Below, in pieces: positions 24,320-32,410 of a stretch of DNA of 64,000 nt. Under the pieces are notes generated by a model. It saw nothing but the letters and a program-made list of their open reading frames with translations, was not told where the DNA came from and searched no databases. A program made the translations under genes and the position numbers. Numbering within the stretch: position 1 is the first letter of the stretch; each line of letters opens with the position of its first letter. Origin of the DNA: Streptomyces venezuelae ATCC 10712 (GTDB lineage: Bacteria; Actinomycetota; Actinomycetes; Streptomycetales; Streptomycetaceae); contig NZ_CP029197.1 of assembly GCF_008639165.1 (NCBI RefSeq), forward strand, positions 7,444,001-7,508,000, given 5' to 3'.

Positions 24320-25540
24320 ATGACCCCACGCACCAGACCCGCGGGCGCGATGGCCCTCGCCGCCGTGCTCCTCGCGGCGGCGACCGGCTGCACCGACGCG
24401 ACCGGACCGGCCGGCGGCGCGGCCGCCCCCGAGGCCCCGGCCGGACGTCCGGGTGCCTCCTCACGGCCCGCCGTCCCCTCCGCCGCACCCGGCGCGGCCC
24501 CCGGGGCGGCCGGATTCACCCTGGTGGCCTCCGGCGACGTCCTGCCGCACGACTCGATCATCCGCCGCGCGGCCGAGGACGCGGGCGGTGACGGCTACGA
24601 CTTCACCCCCATGTTCTCCGGGGTGAAGTCCGTCGTCTCCCAGGCCGACCTGGCCGTCTGTCACATGGAGACCGTCTACGGGAAGGAGGGCGGTCCCTAC
24701 ACCGGCTACCCGGCCTTCAAGTCACCGCCCGAGGTCGCCGCCGCGCTCAAGGCCACCGGCTACGACTCCTGCTCCACCGCCTCCAACCACACCCTCGACG
24801 ACGGGGCTGCGGGCCTCGGCCGCACCCTCGACGCCCTGGACCGGGCCGGTGTCCGCCACGCCGGATCGGCCCGTACCGAGGCGGAGGCGGCGCGGCCCAC
24901 CCTGCTCAAGGCGGGCGGAGCCACCGTCGCCCAGCTCGCCTACACCTACGACACCAACGGCTACCCGATGCCCGAGGGGCAGCCCTGGGCGGTCCAGCTG
25001 CTCGACGAGCGGAAGGTGATCGCCGACGCCCGTGCCGCCCGGGCGGCCGGCGCCGACGTGGTCGTGGTCAGCGTCCACTGGGGCAGCGAGTGGCAGACCG
25101 AACCCGACGAGCGGCAGCTCTCCCTCGGCCGGGCACTCACCGCCTCGCGGACCGGCGGCCGTCCCGACATCGACCTGATCCTCGGCACCCACGCCCACGT
25201 CCCGCAGGCGTACGAGAAGGTCAACGGCACCTGGATCATCTACGGGATGGGCGACCAGATCGCCGGGGACATGATCAATCACGAGGGTGCCTTCGACCCC
25301 CGGGGCAACCAGGGCAGCATCGGCCGCTTCACCTTCGCCCCGCCCCGGACCACCGGCGGGCGCTGGGAGGTCACCAAGGCGGAGTTCATCCCCCAGTGGT
25401 TCGACACCGGGCGCGGCCGGGTGGTGAACCTCGGCGCCGCCGACGGCTCCGACCCCCGCAGGACCGACGTCCGCGACACCATCCGGCAGGTCGTGCTCAG
25501 CCGCGGCGCGGACAAGGACGGCCTGGTGATGGGCAAGTAG
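24320..25540 (+). CDS. CapA-family lipoprotein (metallophosphoesterase-like)
   Basis: A 406-residue exported protein. The N-terminus ends in LAAATGC, an acceptable lipobox, then a Pro/Ala-rich spacer. The CapA/PgsA domain has its usual blocks: VASGDVLPHD, ADLAVCHMETVYG, CSTASNHTLDDG, VVSVHWGSEW and DLILGTHAHVPQAYEKVNG, whose Asp, Asn and His residues form a probable two-metal site. In Bacillus, CapA/PgsA is needed for poly-gamma-glutamate synthesis, but no pgsB or pgsC neighbours exist here, so another envelope role is likely. ATG 24320 is placed correctly after GGAG at 24307-24310. Confidence 0.88.
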   Translation: MTPRTRPAGAMALAAVLLAAATGCTDATGPAGGAAAPEAPAGRPGASSRPAVPSAAPGAAPGAAGFTLVASGDVLPHDSIIRRAAEDAGGDGYDFTPMFSGVKSVVSQADLAVCHMETVYGKEGGPYTGYPAFKSPPEVAAALKATGYDSCSTASNHTLDDGAAGLGRTLDALDRAGVRHAGSARTEAEAARPTLLKAGGATVAQLAYTYDTNGYPMPEGQPWAVQLLDERKVIADARAARAAGADVVVVSVHWGSEWQTEPDERQLSLGRALTASRTGGRPDIDLILGTHAHVPQAYEKVNGTWIIYGMGDQIAGDMINHEGAFDPRGNQGSIGRFTFAPPRTTGGRWEVTKAEFIPQWFDTGRGRVVNLGAADGSDPRRTDVRDTIRQVVLSRGADKDGLVMGK

Positions 25541-25573
25541 CCCGCTCCGCCAGGACGCCTCCGCGCGGGCCGG

Positions 25574-26035
25574 TCACGGGACGACGGTGACCGGCCAGCG
25601 GCCCGCCTTCACCAGCCGCACGGCCACCGAGCCCACGAACCGGTGGCCCGCCGACTCGGAGGCACCCACCACCACGGCGTCCGCCGTCAGCTCCTCGGCC
25701 GCCTGCACGAGCCCCGTGTAGGCGTCACCCCGGAAGGTGTGGAACTCCCAGCGCATCCGCCACAGGTCCTTCACGCGCTCGGCCGAGGTGCGGATCTCCG
25801 CGACCAGGTCCTCGGCGATCTCGTCGGTGGTCCCCACCGTCGGCGCGCCCAGGGCGGCGCCCGCGGCGAGCACCGGCTGCACGTACACCAGCGCGAGCAG
25901 CGCGTTCTGCCGCCGGGCGAGCCCCGCCGCGTACGCCGCCGCGCGGAGGGACGACTCCGAGCCGTCGACCCCCGCCATGATCACCTTCGGTCCGTCGGTC
26001 CCGCGTTCGAACCGGCCGGGCTGCTGTTCGCTCAC
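25574..26035 (-). CDS. universal stress protein
   Basis: A 153-residue UspA-fold protein. VIMAGVDGSESSLRAAAYAA gives the first strand and nucleotide loop, and the C-terminal GASESAGHRFVGSVAVRLVK with RWPVTVVP matches the Gx2Gx9G(S/T) ATP-binding motif with a slightly altered first half. It probably binds ATP. It is convergent with the CapA gene and divergent from the deacetylase gene. Confidence 0.88.
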   Translation of the reverse strand: MSEQQPGRFERGTDGPKVIMAGVDGSESSLRAAAYAAGLARRQNALLALVYVQPVLAAGAALGAPTVGTTDEIAEDLVAEIRTSAERVKDLWRMRWEFHTFRGDAYTGLVQAAEELTADAVVVGASESAGHRFVGSVAVRLVKAGRWPVTVVP

Positions 26036-26140
26036 CCTCCGAGGTTATCGGCTCATCGGGTGCTTTCCGACGGGTGGCCGGTGTCGCTGGGACGCGCGGA
26101 GGGTCATCCGTACGAACCATTGGTCATGAAAAAGGATCAG

Positions 26141-27004
26141 ATGACCAGCGGGCGTCGCGCGGTGCTGCGGCTCGTCGCCGCCCTCGGGGCCACCGCCACC
26201 GTCGGAGTCCTCGCCGCCGACCGGCTCGCCGCACCCGAACGGACCACCGGGGCCGCCGCACCCCCGGCTCCGCCCGGCCGGGCCGCCGCCGGGGCCGGAC
26301 CCGCCGCCGGCGCCCCGGCCCAGGCCGCCCGGCTGCGTCCCGCCGCGTACCGGCTCCAGCCGATGACCGCGTACGCGCCCCCGGCCTTCCGGCGCGCCGT
26401 GCCACCGGTCCGCCAGCGGCCCTTCCTCAGCATGTCCGGGGTCGGCCGGTCCATGGTGCTGAGCTTCGACGACGGCCCCGACCCCCGCTACACCCCCGCC
26501 ATCCTGGAGATCCTGCGCCGCCACGACTGCCGGGCCATGTTCTTCGTCTGCGGCGAGATGGCCGTCGAGAACCCGGACCTGCTGCGGCGGATGGCCGAGG
26601 ACGGGCACGTCGTCGGCAACCACTCCTGGTCCCATCCGCTCATCCCCAAGCTGCGGCCCTCCCGCATCCGCGACGAGCTCGGCTCCACCAGCGAGGTGGT
26701 CGAGCGGACCCTCGGCACGGCCCCGCTCTGGTACCGGGCGCCGTACGGGGCGTGGAACCGGCACTCCTTCGAGATCGGCGCCGAGCTCGGCATGGAACCG
26801 CTCGCCTGGACCGTCGACACCCTGGACTGGAAGGAACCCGGCACCGACACCATCGTCCGCCGGGCCCTCGACGGCGCCGCTCCCGGCGCGGTCGTCCTCT
26901 CCCACGACGCCGGCGGCGACCGGAGCCAGAGCGTGGCGGCGCTCCGCCGCTACCTGCCCGAACTCCTCGACGCCGGCTACCACATCACCGTGCCCCGGCG
27001 CTGA
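26141..27004 (+). CDS. secreted polysaccharide deacetylase (NodB domain)
   Basis: A 287-residue exported enzyme that removes N- or O-acetyl groups from a wall or chitin-like polysaccharide. ATG 26141 is preferred over ATG 26126 because AAAGGA lies correctly between them. The N-terminus SGRRAVLRLVAALG resembles a twin-arginine signal. After an Ala/Pro spacer, the NodB domain shows motif 1 LSFDDGPDPRYTP, motif 2 VVGNHSWSHP (zinc His pair), motif 3 YRAPYGAWN, motif 4 AWTVDTLDWKEPG and motif 5 VVLSHDAGGDRSQS; all catalytic residues are present. Confidence 0.92.
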   Translation: MTSGRRAVLRLVAALGATATVGVLAADRLAAPERTTGAAAPPAPPGRAAAGAGPAAGAPAQAARLRPAAYRLQPMTAYAPPAFRRAVPPVRQRPFLSMSGVGRSMVLSFDDGPDPRYTPAILEILRRHDCRAMFFVCGEMAVENPDLLRRMAEDGHVVGNHSWSHPLIPKLRPSRIRDELGSTSEVVERTLGTAPLWYRAPYGAWNRHSFEIGAELGMEPLAWTVDTLDWKEPGTDTIVRRALDGAAPGAVVLSHDAGGDRSQSVAALRRYLPELLDAGYHITVPRR

Positions 27005-27022
27005 CCGCCACGGTACGCGTGA

Positions 27023-27053
27023 GGGCCCCGGCACCACCCAGGTGCCGGGGCCC
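27023..27053. terminator. bidirectional terminator
   Basis: A perfect 13-bp stem, GGGCCCCGGCACC (27023-27035) with GGTGCCGGGGCCC (27041-27053), and a 5-base loop followed by TTC. It lies between the convergent deacetylase and sortase genes. Confidence 0.85.
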
Positions 27054-27066
27054 TTCGCCGTACCGC

Positions 27067-27729
27067 CTAGCGGGAGCCGACCATGCGCGCGTACACCACG
27101 ACGTTCCCGTCGTAGCCACGCGCGCGCGTGTAGCCGCCGCCGCAGGTGATGACCCGCAGCTCGGGCTCGCCCGTGTCGGCGTAGACCTGCACGCCGGGGA
27201 AGTCGTTCTTGGAGTACACCTCGACCCCGTAGATCTCGAAGACCGCGACCCGGCCGTCGTAGCGCTCGACCTCGATGTGCTGGCCCTTCTCCAGGGAGCC
27301 CAGGCCGTAGAAGACCGCCGGGCCCTGGGCGTTGTCGACGTGGCCGACCACGACGGCGGTGCCGCGCTGGCCGGGCGAGATGCCGTTCTGGTACCAGCCG
27401 GCGAGGTTGGCGTCCTGGGGCGGCGGGGCGGCGACCCAGCCGTCCGGATCCAGGCCCACGTCCATGATCGGCGCCGCCACCCGGATCGCCGGGATCTTGA
27501 TCCGGGACGCCGGGGCGAAGGGCAGCGGCTGCAGCCCCTCGGTGGCCCCGGCGGGCGGCGGCGGGACGGCGCGCGCGATCGGACGGGCCGCCGCGGCGGG
27601 CTGCGGGGGCCCCAGCGCCACGTCCACTCCGTTGCGCATCATCGCGATCCCGGACAGCATGGCGAGGGCCAGGACGCCCCAGGGTTGGCGTCTCCTGCGC
27701 TGCGAGACGCGGAAGTCCTTCGGGGGCAT
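27067..27729 (-). CDS. class F sortase
   Basis: A 220-residue membrane-anchored transpeptidase-fold protein: basic N-terminus, one helix (WGVLALAMLSGIAMM), Pro/Ala spacer, then the sortase barrel. The catalytic His is in VVVGHVDNAQGPAVF, the Cys in LRVITCGGGY and the Arg most likely in ARGYDGNVVVYARM. Class F sortases are the actinobacterial type with undefined sorting signals. Two small surface proteins lie directly upstream (28133 and 28762) with Gly-rich C-termini, a helix and an Arg tail, and are candidate substrates although they have no LPxTG. Confidence 0.92.
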   Translation of the reverse strand: MPPKDFRVSQRRRRQPWGVLALAMLSGIAMMRNGVDVALGPPQPAAAARPIARAVPPPPAGATEGLQPLPFAPASRIKIPAIRVAAPIMDVGLDPDGWVAAPPPQDANLAGWYQNGISPGQRGTAVVVGHVDNAQGPAVFYGLGSLEKGQHIEVERYDGRVAVFEIYGVEVYSKNDFPGVQVYADTGEPELRVITCGGGYTRARGYDGNVVVYARMVGSR

Positions 27730-28132
27730 GGTTCTCCCTTCGTGGCGTCGTCAGAACGGTAAGGGCGAGCTGACGGACCGTCGCGCCGGACGGTGCGAAC
27801 GGGTGGGGACCACCGCCGGACGGGTGTCGGCGCCCGCGGTACGGAGCGGCGGTGGCCGCCGCCGGGCGCGGGCAGGCCGGAGCGCGCCGCCGCCGACAGG
27901 TGGGTGACGGCGGGCTGACCCATCCGAGTAATCGTCAGATAAGCAGCCCAGTCGGCTCTGACCTGCGGCTTTCCATCCCGCAAGGGGCCGATTCCGGGCG
28001 TGTCGCCTCACCGGGGTGGACCAGTGCCGAAGTGCACAGCTCGCCCCGACTTGTGATGGTTCGTCATGGAAGGCGTACTCGTCGAAACTCCCGGAGCACC
28101 GCTTTGGGGCGTCTTCCACTGGAGGTTCAACC
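27730..28132. other. divergent intergenic region, sortase / surface protein
   Basis: It should contain promoters for the leftward sortase gene and the rightward surface-protein gene. The stretch 27920-28110 is less GC-rich than its flanks. No terminator or clear operator was recognised; the rightward gene has a strong GGAGG site at 28121-28125. Confidence 0.35.
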
Positions 28133-28618
28133 ATGCGTGCTGCACGCACTCTGGCGGTGACCGCCACCGCAATCGCGGCGGTCGGCCTCGCGGCCCCCCT
28201 CGCCGCCGCCACCAACGGGCCGAGCAACGTCACGGTCAACCCCTTCGACGTCCACGCGGGGTCGACGATCACGATCACCGCCAAGGGCTGCGGACACGGC
28301 GGCACCGTCACGTCCAACGCCTTCCCGGAGACCAACCTTTCGGTCAACTCCAACGGGCTCTCCAGCGCCATCGCCCGCGTCTTCAACAACGCCACTCCGG
28401 GGAGCTACAACCTCGCCGTCAAGTGCAGCGACAACTCCCGGGTGGTCACGCACCCGTTCCGCGTCCTCTCCGGCCGCGGTGCGCAGGGTGGTCTCGGTGG
28501 CTCGCTGGCCCCCAGCTCCACGGAGATGGCCGTCGGCGGCAGCCTGGTCGCCGCCGCCGCGCTCGGCGGCGGTGTCTTCATCGCCCGCCGTCGCCGTATG
28601 ACCGGTGCGGGGGTCTGA
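28133..28618 (+). CDS. sortase-linked small surface protein
   Basis: A 161-residue protein: signal peptide (1-26, ending AAA before TNGPS), an Ig-like beta domain with two cysteines (AKGCGHGG and AVKCSDN) and the pattern VNPFDVHAGSTITITA, a Gly-rich hinge GAQGGLGGSLAP, a hydrophobic helix (MAVGGSLVAAAALGGGVFIA) and the tail RRRR. That C-terminal order is that of a sorting signal but with no LPxTG. GGAGG lies 7 bases before the ATG. A paralogue lies convergently at 28762-29319. Confidence 0.85.
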   Translation: MRAARTLAVTATAIAAVGLAAPLAAATNGPSNVTVNPFDVHAGSTITITAKGCGHGGTVTSNAFPETNLSVNSNGLSSAIARVFNNATPGSYNLAVKCSDNSRVVTHPFRVLSGRGAQGGLGGSLAPSSTEMAVGGSLVAAAALGGGVFIARRRRMTGAGV

Positions 28619-28761
28619 CCGGTCGAACCTCCCGGTCGACCCGCCACGCCCGTCGCCCCCGAGTCCCCGCCTTTCCGGGACCCGGGGGCGACGGGCGTCC
28701 GCCCGCTCCTGAAGGGGGACACCCCGTCACCGCTCAGGCCCTTCCGGTCCATGACGGCCGG

Positions 28762-29319
28762 TCAGTGACGCCGGGCGGCGCCGGTGCGACGACGCACCAC
28801 GTACACGCCGCCTGCCACCGCCGCCAGGACGAGCGCCCCGCCGGCGGCCAGTTCGAGCGGCTCGACGCCGCCCATGGCACCGCCCAGACCGCCCCGCACG
28901 CCCCGTGGGGGAGTGAGCACGGTGGAGCTGATCGTCGGGGTGGCGGTCGGGGTGCCGCTGATCGTCAGGTTCACGGTGTCCGAGATCCCGCCGGTGCAGT
29001 TGAAGGACACCGTGTACACGGCGCCCCGACGCGCGTCCCAGTCCACGGTGGCGGTCGCCGCCGAGTTCGGTGCGATGGTGACGGTGTCGAAGATGCCCGC
29101 CGAGGCCGTCGCCGTACTGGCGCAGCCGGGGGCGCTGAGCGTCACCCGGCCGCCCGGGGCGACGAGCGAGGGCGACACGACGAAATCGCCCGGGGCCTTG
29201 GCCCGCGGTGCCCGCGGGTTGGGTGCGGGAGCACCGTCCGCCGCGACGGCGGTGGGGGCGGCCAGGGCGAGGGCGGCCGCCCCCAGCAGGGCAGTGGACG
29301 CGGCACGTATCGCGCGCAT
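28762..29319 (-). CDS. sortase-linked small surface protein, paralogue
   Basis: A 185-residue secreted protein with a signal peptide (1-27, AVA before ADGAP), a short Pro/Ala spacer, a beta domain with two cysteines (SAPGCAST and SFNCTGG), then GGLGGAMGGVEPLELAAGGA, a hydrophobic helix and RRR near the C-terminus. The opening MRAIRAASTALLGAAALALA and the hinge GVRGGLGG parallel the protein at 28133, so the two are diverged copies facing each other. Probably surface-displayed; function unknown. Confidence 0.85.
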   Translation of the reverse strand: MRAIRAASTALLGAAALALAAPTAVAADGAPAPNPRAPRAKAPGDFVVSPSLVAPGGRVTLSAPGCASTATASAGIFDTVTIAPNSAATATVDWDARRGAVYTVSFNCTGGISDTVNLTISGTPTATPTISSTVLTPPRGVRGGLGGAMGGVEPLELAAGGALVLAAVAGGVYVVRRRTGAARRH

Positions 29320-29487
29320 GGTGAATCCTCCGGGTCCCGAGGGGCAGCCGCGGAAGGGGGTTTCCGCGAAGAACCGTTGCGTACACCTCGATGCCGGAAA
29401 CGCTAGGAGCGCACTACCACAACCGCGATCCCAGACGTGCGAATGGGGCACGCATGTCCCCCGGCCGGCCCATGCGGGCGGGTCGCC

Positions 29488-30252
29488 TCACGGTGTGAGC
29501 TGCGGGAACAGATCGGTGAACGGCGCGGCGGTGGCCGAGATGCCCCGGCCGAAGGGCGCGTCGAAGTCCCAGATGAGGAACAGCAGGAACGCGATCAGCA
29601 CACTGAAGAGTCCGGCGAGCAGGAGTTCCCGTCCGGTCCTGCGGATCTGCAGGGTGAAGATCAGACCGACCGTCACCAGCGCGCCGATGATCAGGCCGAA
29701 CCACACCACCCCCGGCATGGTCGCCCCGGCGTTCTGGCCGCGGGCGCCCCGGGCGTCGTCGGCCAGTGCCACCTGGTCGACCAGCGGCTGGTACGCCTGC
29801 CCCTCGAAGTCGTTCGCCGGGTGGTAGTCGGTGACGCCGCGCCGCACCTTCTCGAGGAGCGCGGTGCCCTCCTCGCTGAGCTCGCCCTCCTCGGCCATGT
29901 GGGTCCACTCCTGGTCGACCACGTACGCGACGTACGCGTCGACGTCGGCGCGGATGCGGGCGCGGACGTCCTGCGGGTACACCTCGACGCGGGCCGAGAT
30001 CTCGTGCATCGCCTGGGCCTCCTGCCGCACGGTCTCCTGGGCGGCCCCGCGGGCCTCCCAGACGCCGGCGATGGCGAGACCGAGGACGATCGCGTAGATC
30101 ACGCCGATCATCATCGTCATGTACTCGATGACGTCCGGGGTCTCGCTCGGGTCGTCGTCCTCGGGGATCCGTCGGTGGTTGATGACCACGATGGTGAGGA
30201 CGACGGCGCACGCGGCGGCCATCGCAAGGGTGAGAACAAGCCATTCAGACAT
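29488..30252 (-). CDS. DUF4239 membrane protein
   Basis: A 254-residue protein with two N-terminal helices (VLTLAMAAACAVVLTIVVIN and MMIGVIYAIVLGLAIAGVWE), a helical soluble middle containing YVVDQEWTHMAEEG, and two C-terminal helices (VVWFGLIIGALVTVGLIFTL and ELLLAGLFSVLIAFLLFLIW). Layout and the GVIYAIVLGLAI...VWE block match DUF4239. No activity is known. The gene stands 65 bases downstream of the proline-rich protein gene on the same strand. Confidence 0.88.
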   Translation of the reverse strand: MSEWLVLTLAMAAACAVVLTIVVINHRRIPEDDDPSETPDVIEYMTMMIGVIYAIVLGLAIAGVWEARGAAQETVRQEAQAMHEISARVEVYPQDVRARIRADVDAYVAYVVDQEWTHMAEEGELSEEGTALLEKVRRGVTDYHPANDFEGQAYQPLVDQVALADDARGARGQNAGATMPGVVWFGLIIGALVTVGLIFTLQIRRTGRELLLAGLFSVLIAFLLFLIWDFDAPFGRGISATAAPFTDLFPQLTP

Positions 30253-30317
30253 GGATTCCTCTGGCGGGATTCAGGGACGGACGGGTCGGCTAGTCGGCGA
30301 GTCGGCGGAGTGGCGGG

Positions 30318-31072
30318 TCACTTGGACCGGGGGCGCAGGATCGCCGTGGCGAGCACCGCGGGCGCGGTGATCATGAGGGTCGCGGTGACCACGGACGTGC
30401 CGTTCTTGGGCTGGGTGTGTGTGGCGCGGCGGTAGCGGGGCAGCGCGACGGGGGCCGGGCGCCGGGGGCCTCGGCCGCACGGTGGGCGGCGGGCGTCGGG
30501 CTCGGGCTCGGCGGCGGGGGCGGCGGGGCGGGCGCGGGCTCCGGCGGCCTCGTGGTCGGGGGCGCGGGGGGCGGCTCCGGGCGGGGTGCGGGCCTGGTGG
30601 CCGGTGGCTTCGGTGCGGGCCGGGGCGGAAGGGGTGCGGGCGGCGGGGGCGGCACCGGTGACGGCGAGGGGGTCGGGGACGGGGAGGGACGGGGCGGTTC
30701 GGGCGTCGGGGTGGGGGACGGTGACGGCGTCGGTTCGGGCGTGGGGGACGGGCACGGCGGGGGCGGCTCGGTGGGGCAGGGCTTCGGGTGATGGTGGTGA
30801 TGACCGTGCCCGTGGCCCTTTCCGTCGCCGTGCCCCTTCCCGTGGCCGTTCCCGTGGTTGCCGTCGTCGCCGCGGCCCTTGCCGTCGGCCACGGCGTGGC
30901 CGTCGCCGGCGACGGCCACCGCGACGTGGGAACCGTCCGAGCCGGTGGAGGCGTAGGCGCAGGCGTCCGCGGCGGCGGGCACGGGTGCGGCGAGCAGCCA
31001 CACCAGTCCGAGGGCCGCCAGCGGCCGTGCGAGGAGTGATCCGTACAGAGACACGCCGACGAGCTTGATCAC
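30318..31072 (-). CDS. proline-rich secreted protein, probable frameshift near the C-terminus
   Basis: From GTG 31072 the product begins VIKLVGVSLYGSLLARPLAA and a signal-type helix ending AAPVPAAADACAY. A His/Gly/Lys-rich part and a long Pro/Ser/Thr-rich part follow. In this frame the end (AAHRAAEAPGARPPSRCP...) stops at 30371 and looks unnatural. A second frame over the same DNA, entered near 30440-30480, reads VALPRYRRATHTQPKNGTSV and ends with a hydrophobic helix and RPRSK at 30318, which is how relatives I remember end. So a one-base change has probably split the gene, by mutation or sequencing error in a GC-homopolymer-rich stretch. The start has a weak ribosome binding site. Confidence 0.6.
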
Positions 31073-31597
31073 AAGCGCGGCGCGCCGGGGCGGCAACGCG
31101 CGGGATTCGCTGGATGGAGCGGTTCTTCGTGTCCTCTGGTTTGGGATTTCGTTGGGCCGGGCGGCAGGTCCGGTCCAATCCCCGGCTATCGCCGCGCACT
31201 TGGATTCCCCGGGGAGCGTCCACTCGGCTCGTTCCGGCCTTCGGCGCGATATCTGTCCGGTTGTCGCCCTGTCGGCCGGGGAGGTCGAGGGGGCATCCTG
31301 CACCGGCGACCAGGCCCGTCCGTCGGCAACAACCGAGGTACGGACGGGGCTCGGGCGCCGGTCGAGGTGAACGGTGGCCCGCCCAGAAGCCGACGCACAC
31401 TCATATGCACGTGAATTTGCACAGCCTGAAGGCGTGAACTCTTCGTTCCGAGAGCACGTGCCAATGGCGTGTGACCAAGAACGGACCGCGAATTTCCGTT
31501 TCTACTCGCTCTCTCGGCGGGCGATCAGTAGCCTCACCTCGAACACCGGCCGCGAACACATGGCCGCATCCCCCATGGCGACTTGTTGGAGACATCG
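31073..31597. other. long divergent intergenic region
   Basis: About 525 bases without a supported gene. The right half (31380-31560) is clearly richer in A/T than its surroundings and probably holds the promoter of the methyltransferase operon; TAGCCT at 31529-31534 is a possible -10. Two TGCAC direct repeats occur near 31406-31421. Confidence 0.4.
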
Positions 31598-32410
31598 ATG
31601 GAGCGTCCCGCCTGGGCTCCGCCCGGTATCGACATTTCGGTGCCGAGCGTGTCCCGTATGTACGACTTCTATCTGGGCGGCTCGCACAATTTCGAAGTGG
31701 ACCGGGAAGCGGCCCGCAAGGCCATGGAGTTCATACCTGGCCTGCCCAAGATCATGCAGGCGAACCGTGCCTTCATGCGGCGCGCCGTCCGCCACGCCGT
31801 TGACAACGACGTCACCCAGTTCCTGGACATCGGCTCCGGCATCCCCACCTTCGGCAACGTGCACGAGGTCGCCCGGGCAGCCGACCCCGCCGCCCGCGTC
31901 GTCTACGTCGACCACGACCCGGTCGCCGTGGCCCACAGCCGCGCCGTCCTGGACGGCGACGAGGGAGCCGCGGTCGTCGCCGCCGACCTGCGCAAGCCGT
32001 CCGACATCCTGCACAGCCCCGAGGTGACCCGACTCCTCGACCTGGAGCGGCCGGTGGCGCTGCTCCTCGTCGCCGTCCTGCACTTCCTGGAGGACGAGGA
32101 CCGGCCGTACGAGGCCGTCGCCGAGCTGATCGACGCCCTCGCGCCCGGCAGCCTCCTCGTCCTCACCCACGCCTCGTACGAGGGCATCCCGCTCTCCGAG
32201 GAGCAGACCGACGGCACCGTCGGGGTCTACCGGAACATCCGCAACCCGCTGGTGATGCGCTCCGGCGCCGAGATCGGCCGGTTCTTCGAGGGCACCGAGA
32301 TGGTCGAGCCCGGCCTCGTCCCGATGCCCCGCTGGCGACCGGAGAGCCCGGTCGAGGAGGAGGATCCCTACGCCTTCTCCGGTTTCGCAGGGGTGGGGCG
32401 CAAGGCGTGA
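31598..32410 (+). CDS. DUF574 SAM-dependent methyltransferase
   Basis: A 270-residue protein of the S-adenosylmethionine-dependent DUF574 family, which is expanded in Streptomyces. Seen: the family opening PPGIDISVPSVSRMYDFYLG and GSHNFEVDREAA, the SAM motif I QFLDIGSGIPT, an acidic motif II VVYVDHDPVAVA, and HFLEDEDRP. ATG 31598 follows GGAGA. Substrates of the family are unknown. Its TGA overlaps the GTG of the c-di-GMP enzyme, so the two are coupled. Confidence 0.93.
   Translation: MERPAWAPPGIDISVPSVSRMYDFYLGGSHNFEVDREAARKAMEFIPGLPKIMQANRAFMRRAVRHAVDNDVTQFLDIGSGIPTFGNVHEVARAADPAARVVYVDHDPVAVAHSRAVLDGDEGAAVVAADLRKPSDILHSPEVTRLLDLERPVALLLVAVLHFLEDEDRPYEAVAELIDALAPGSLLVLTHASYEGIPLSEEQTDGTVGVYRNIRNPLVMRSGAEIGRFFEGTEMVEPGLVPMPRWRPESPVEEEDPYAFSGFAGVGRKA

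Noticed and set aside
30417..30791. Glycine-rich rightward frame opposite the proline-rich protein
   Set aside because: Poly-Gly translation is the complement of Pro codons; the leftward frame has a signal peptide.
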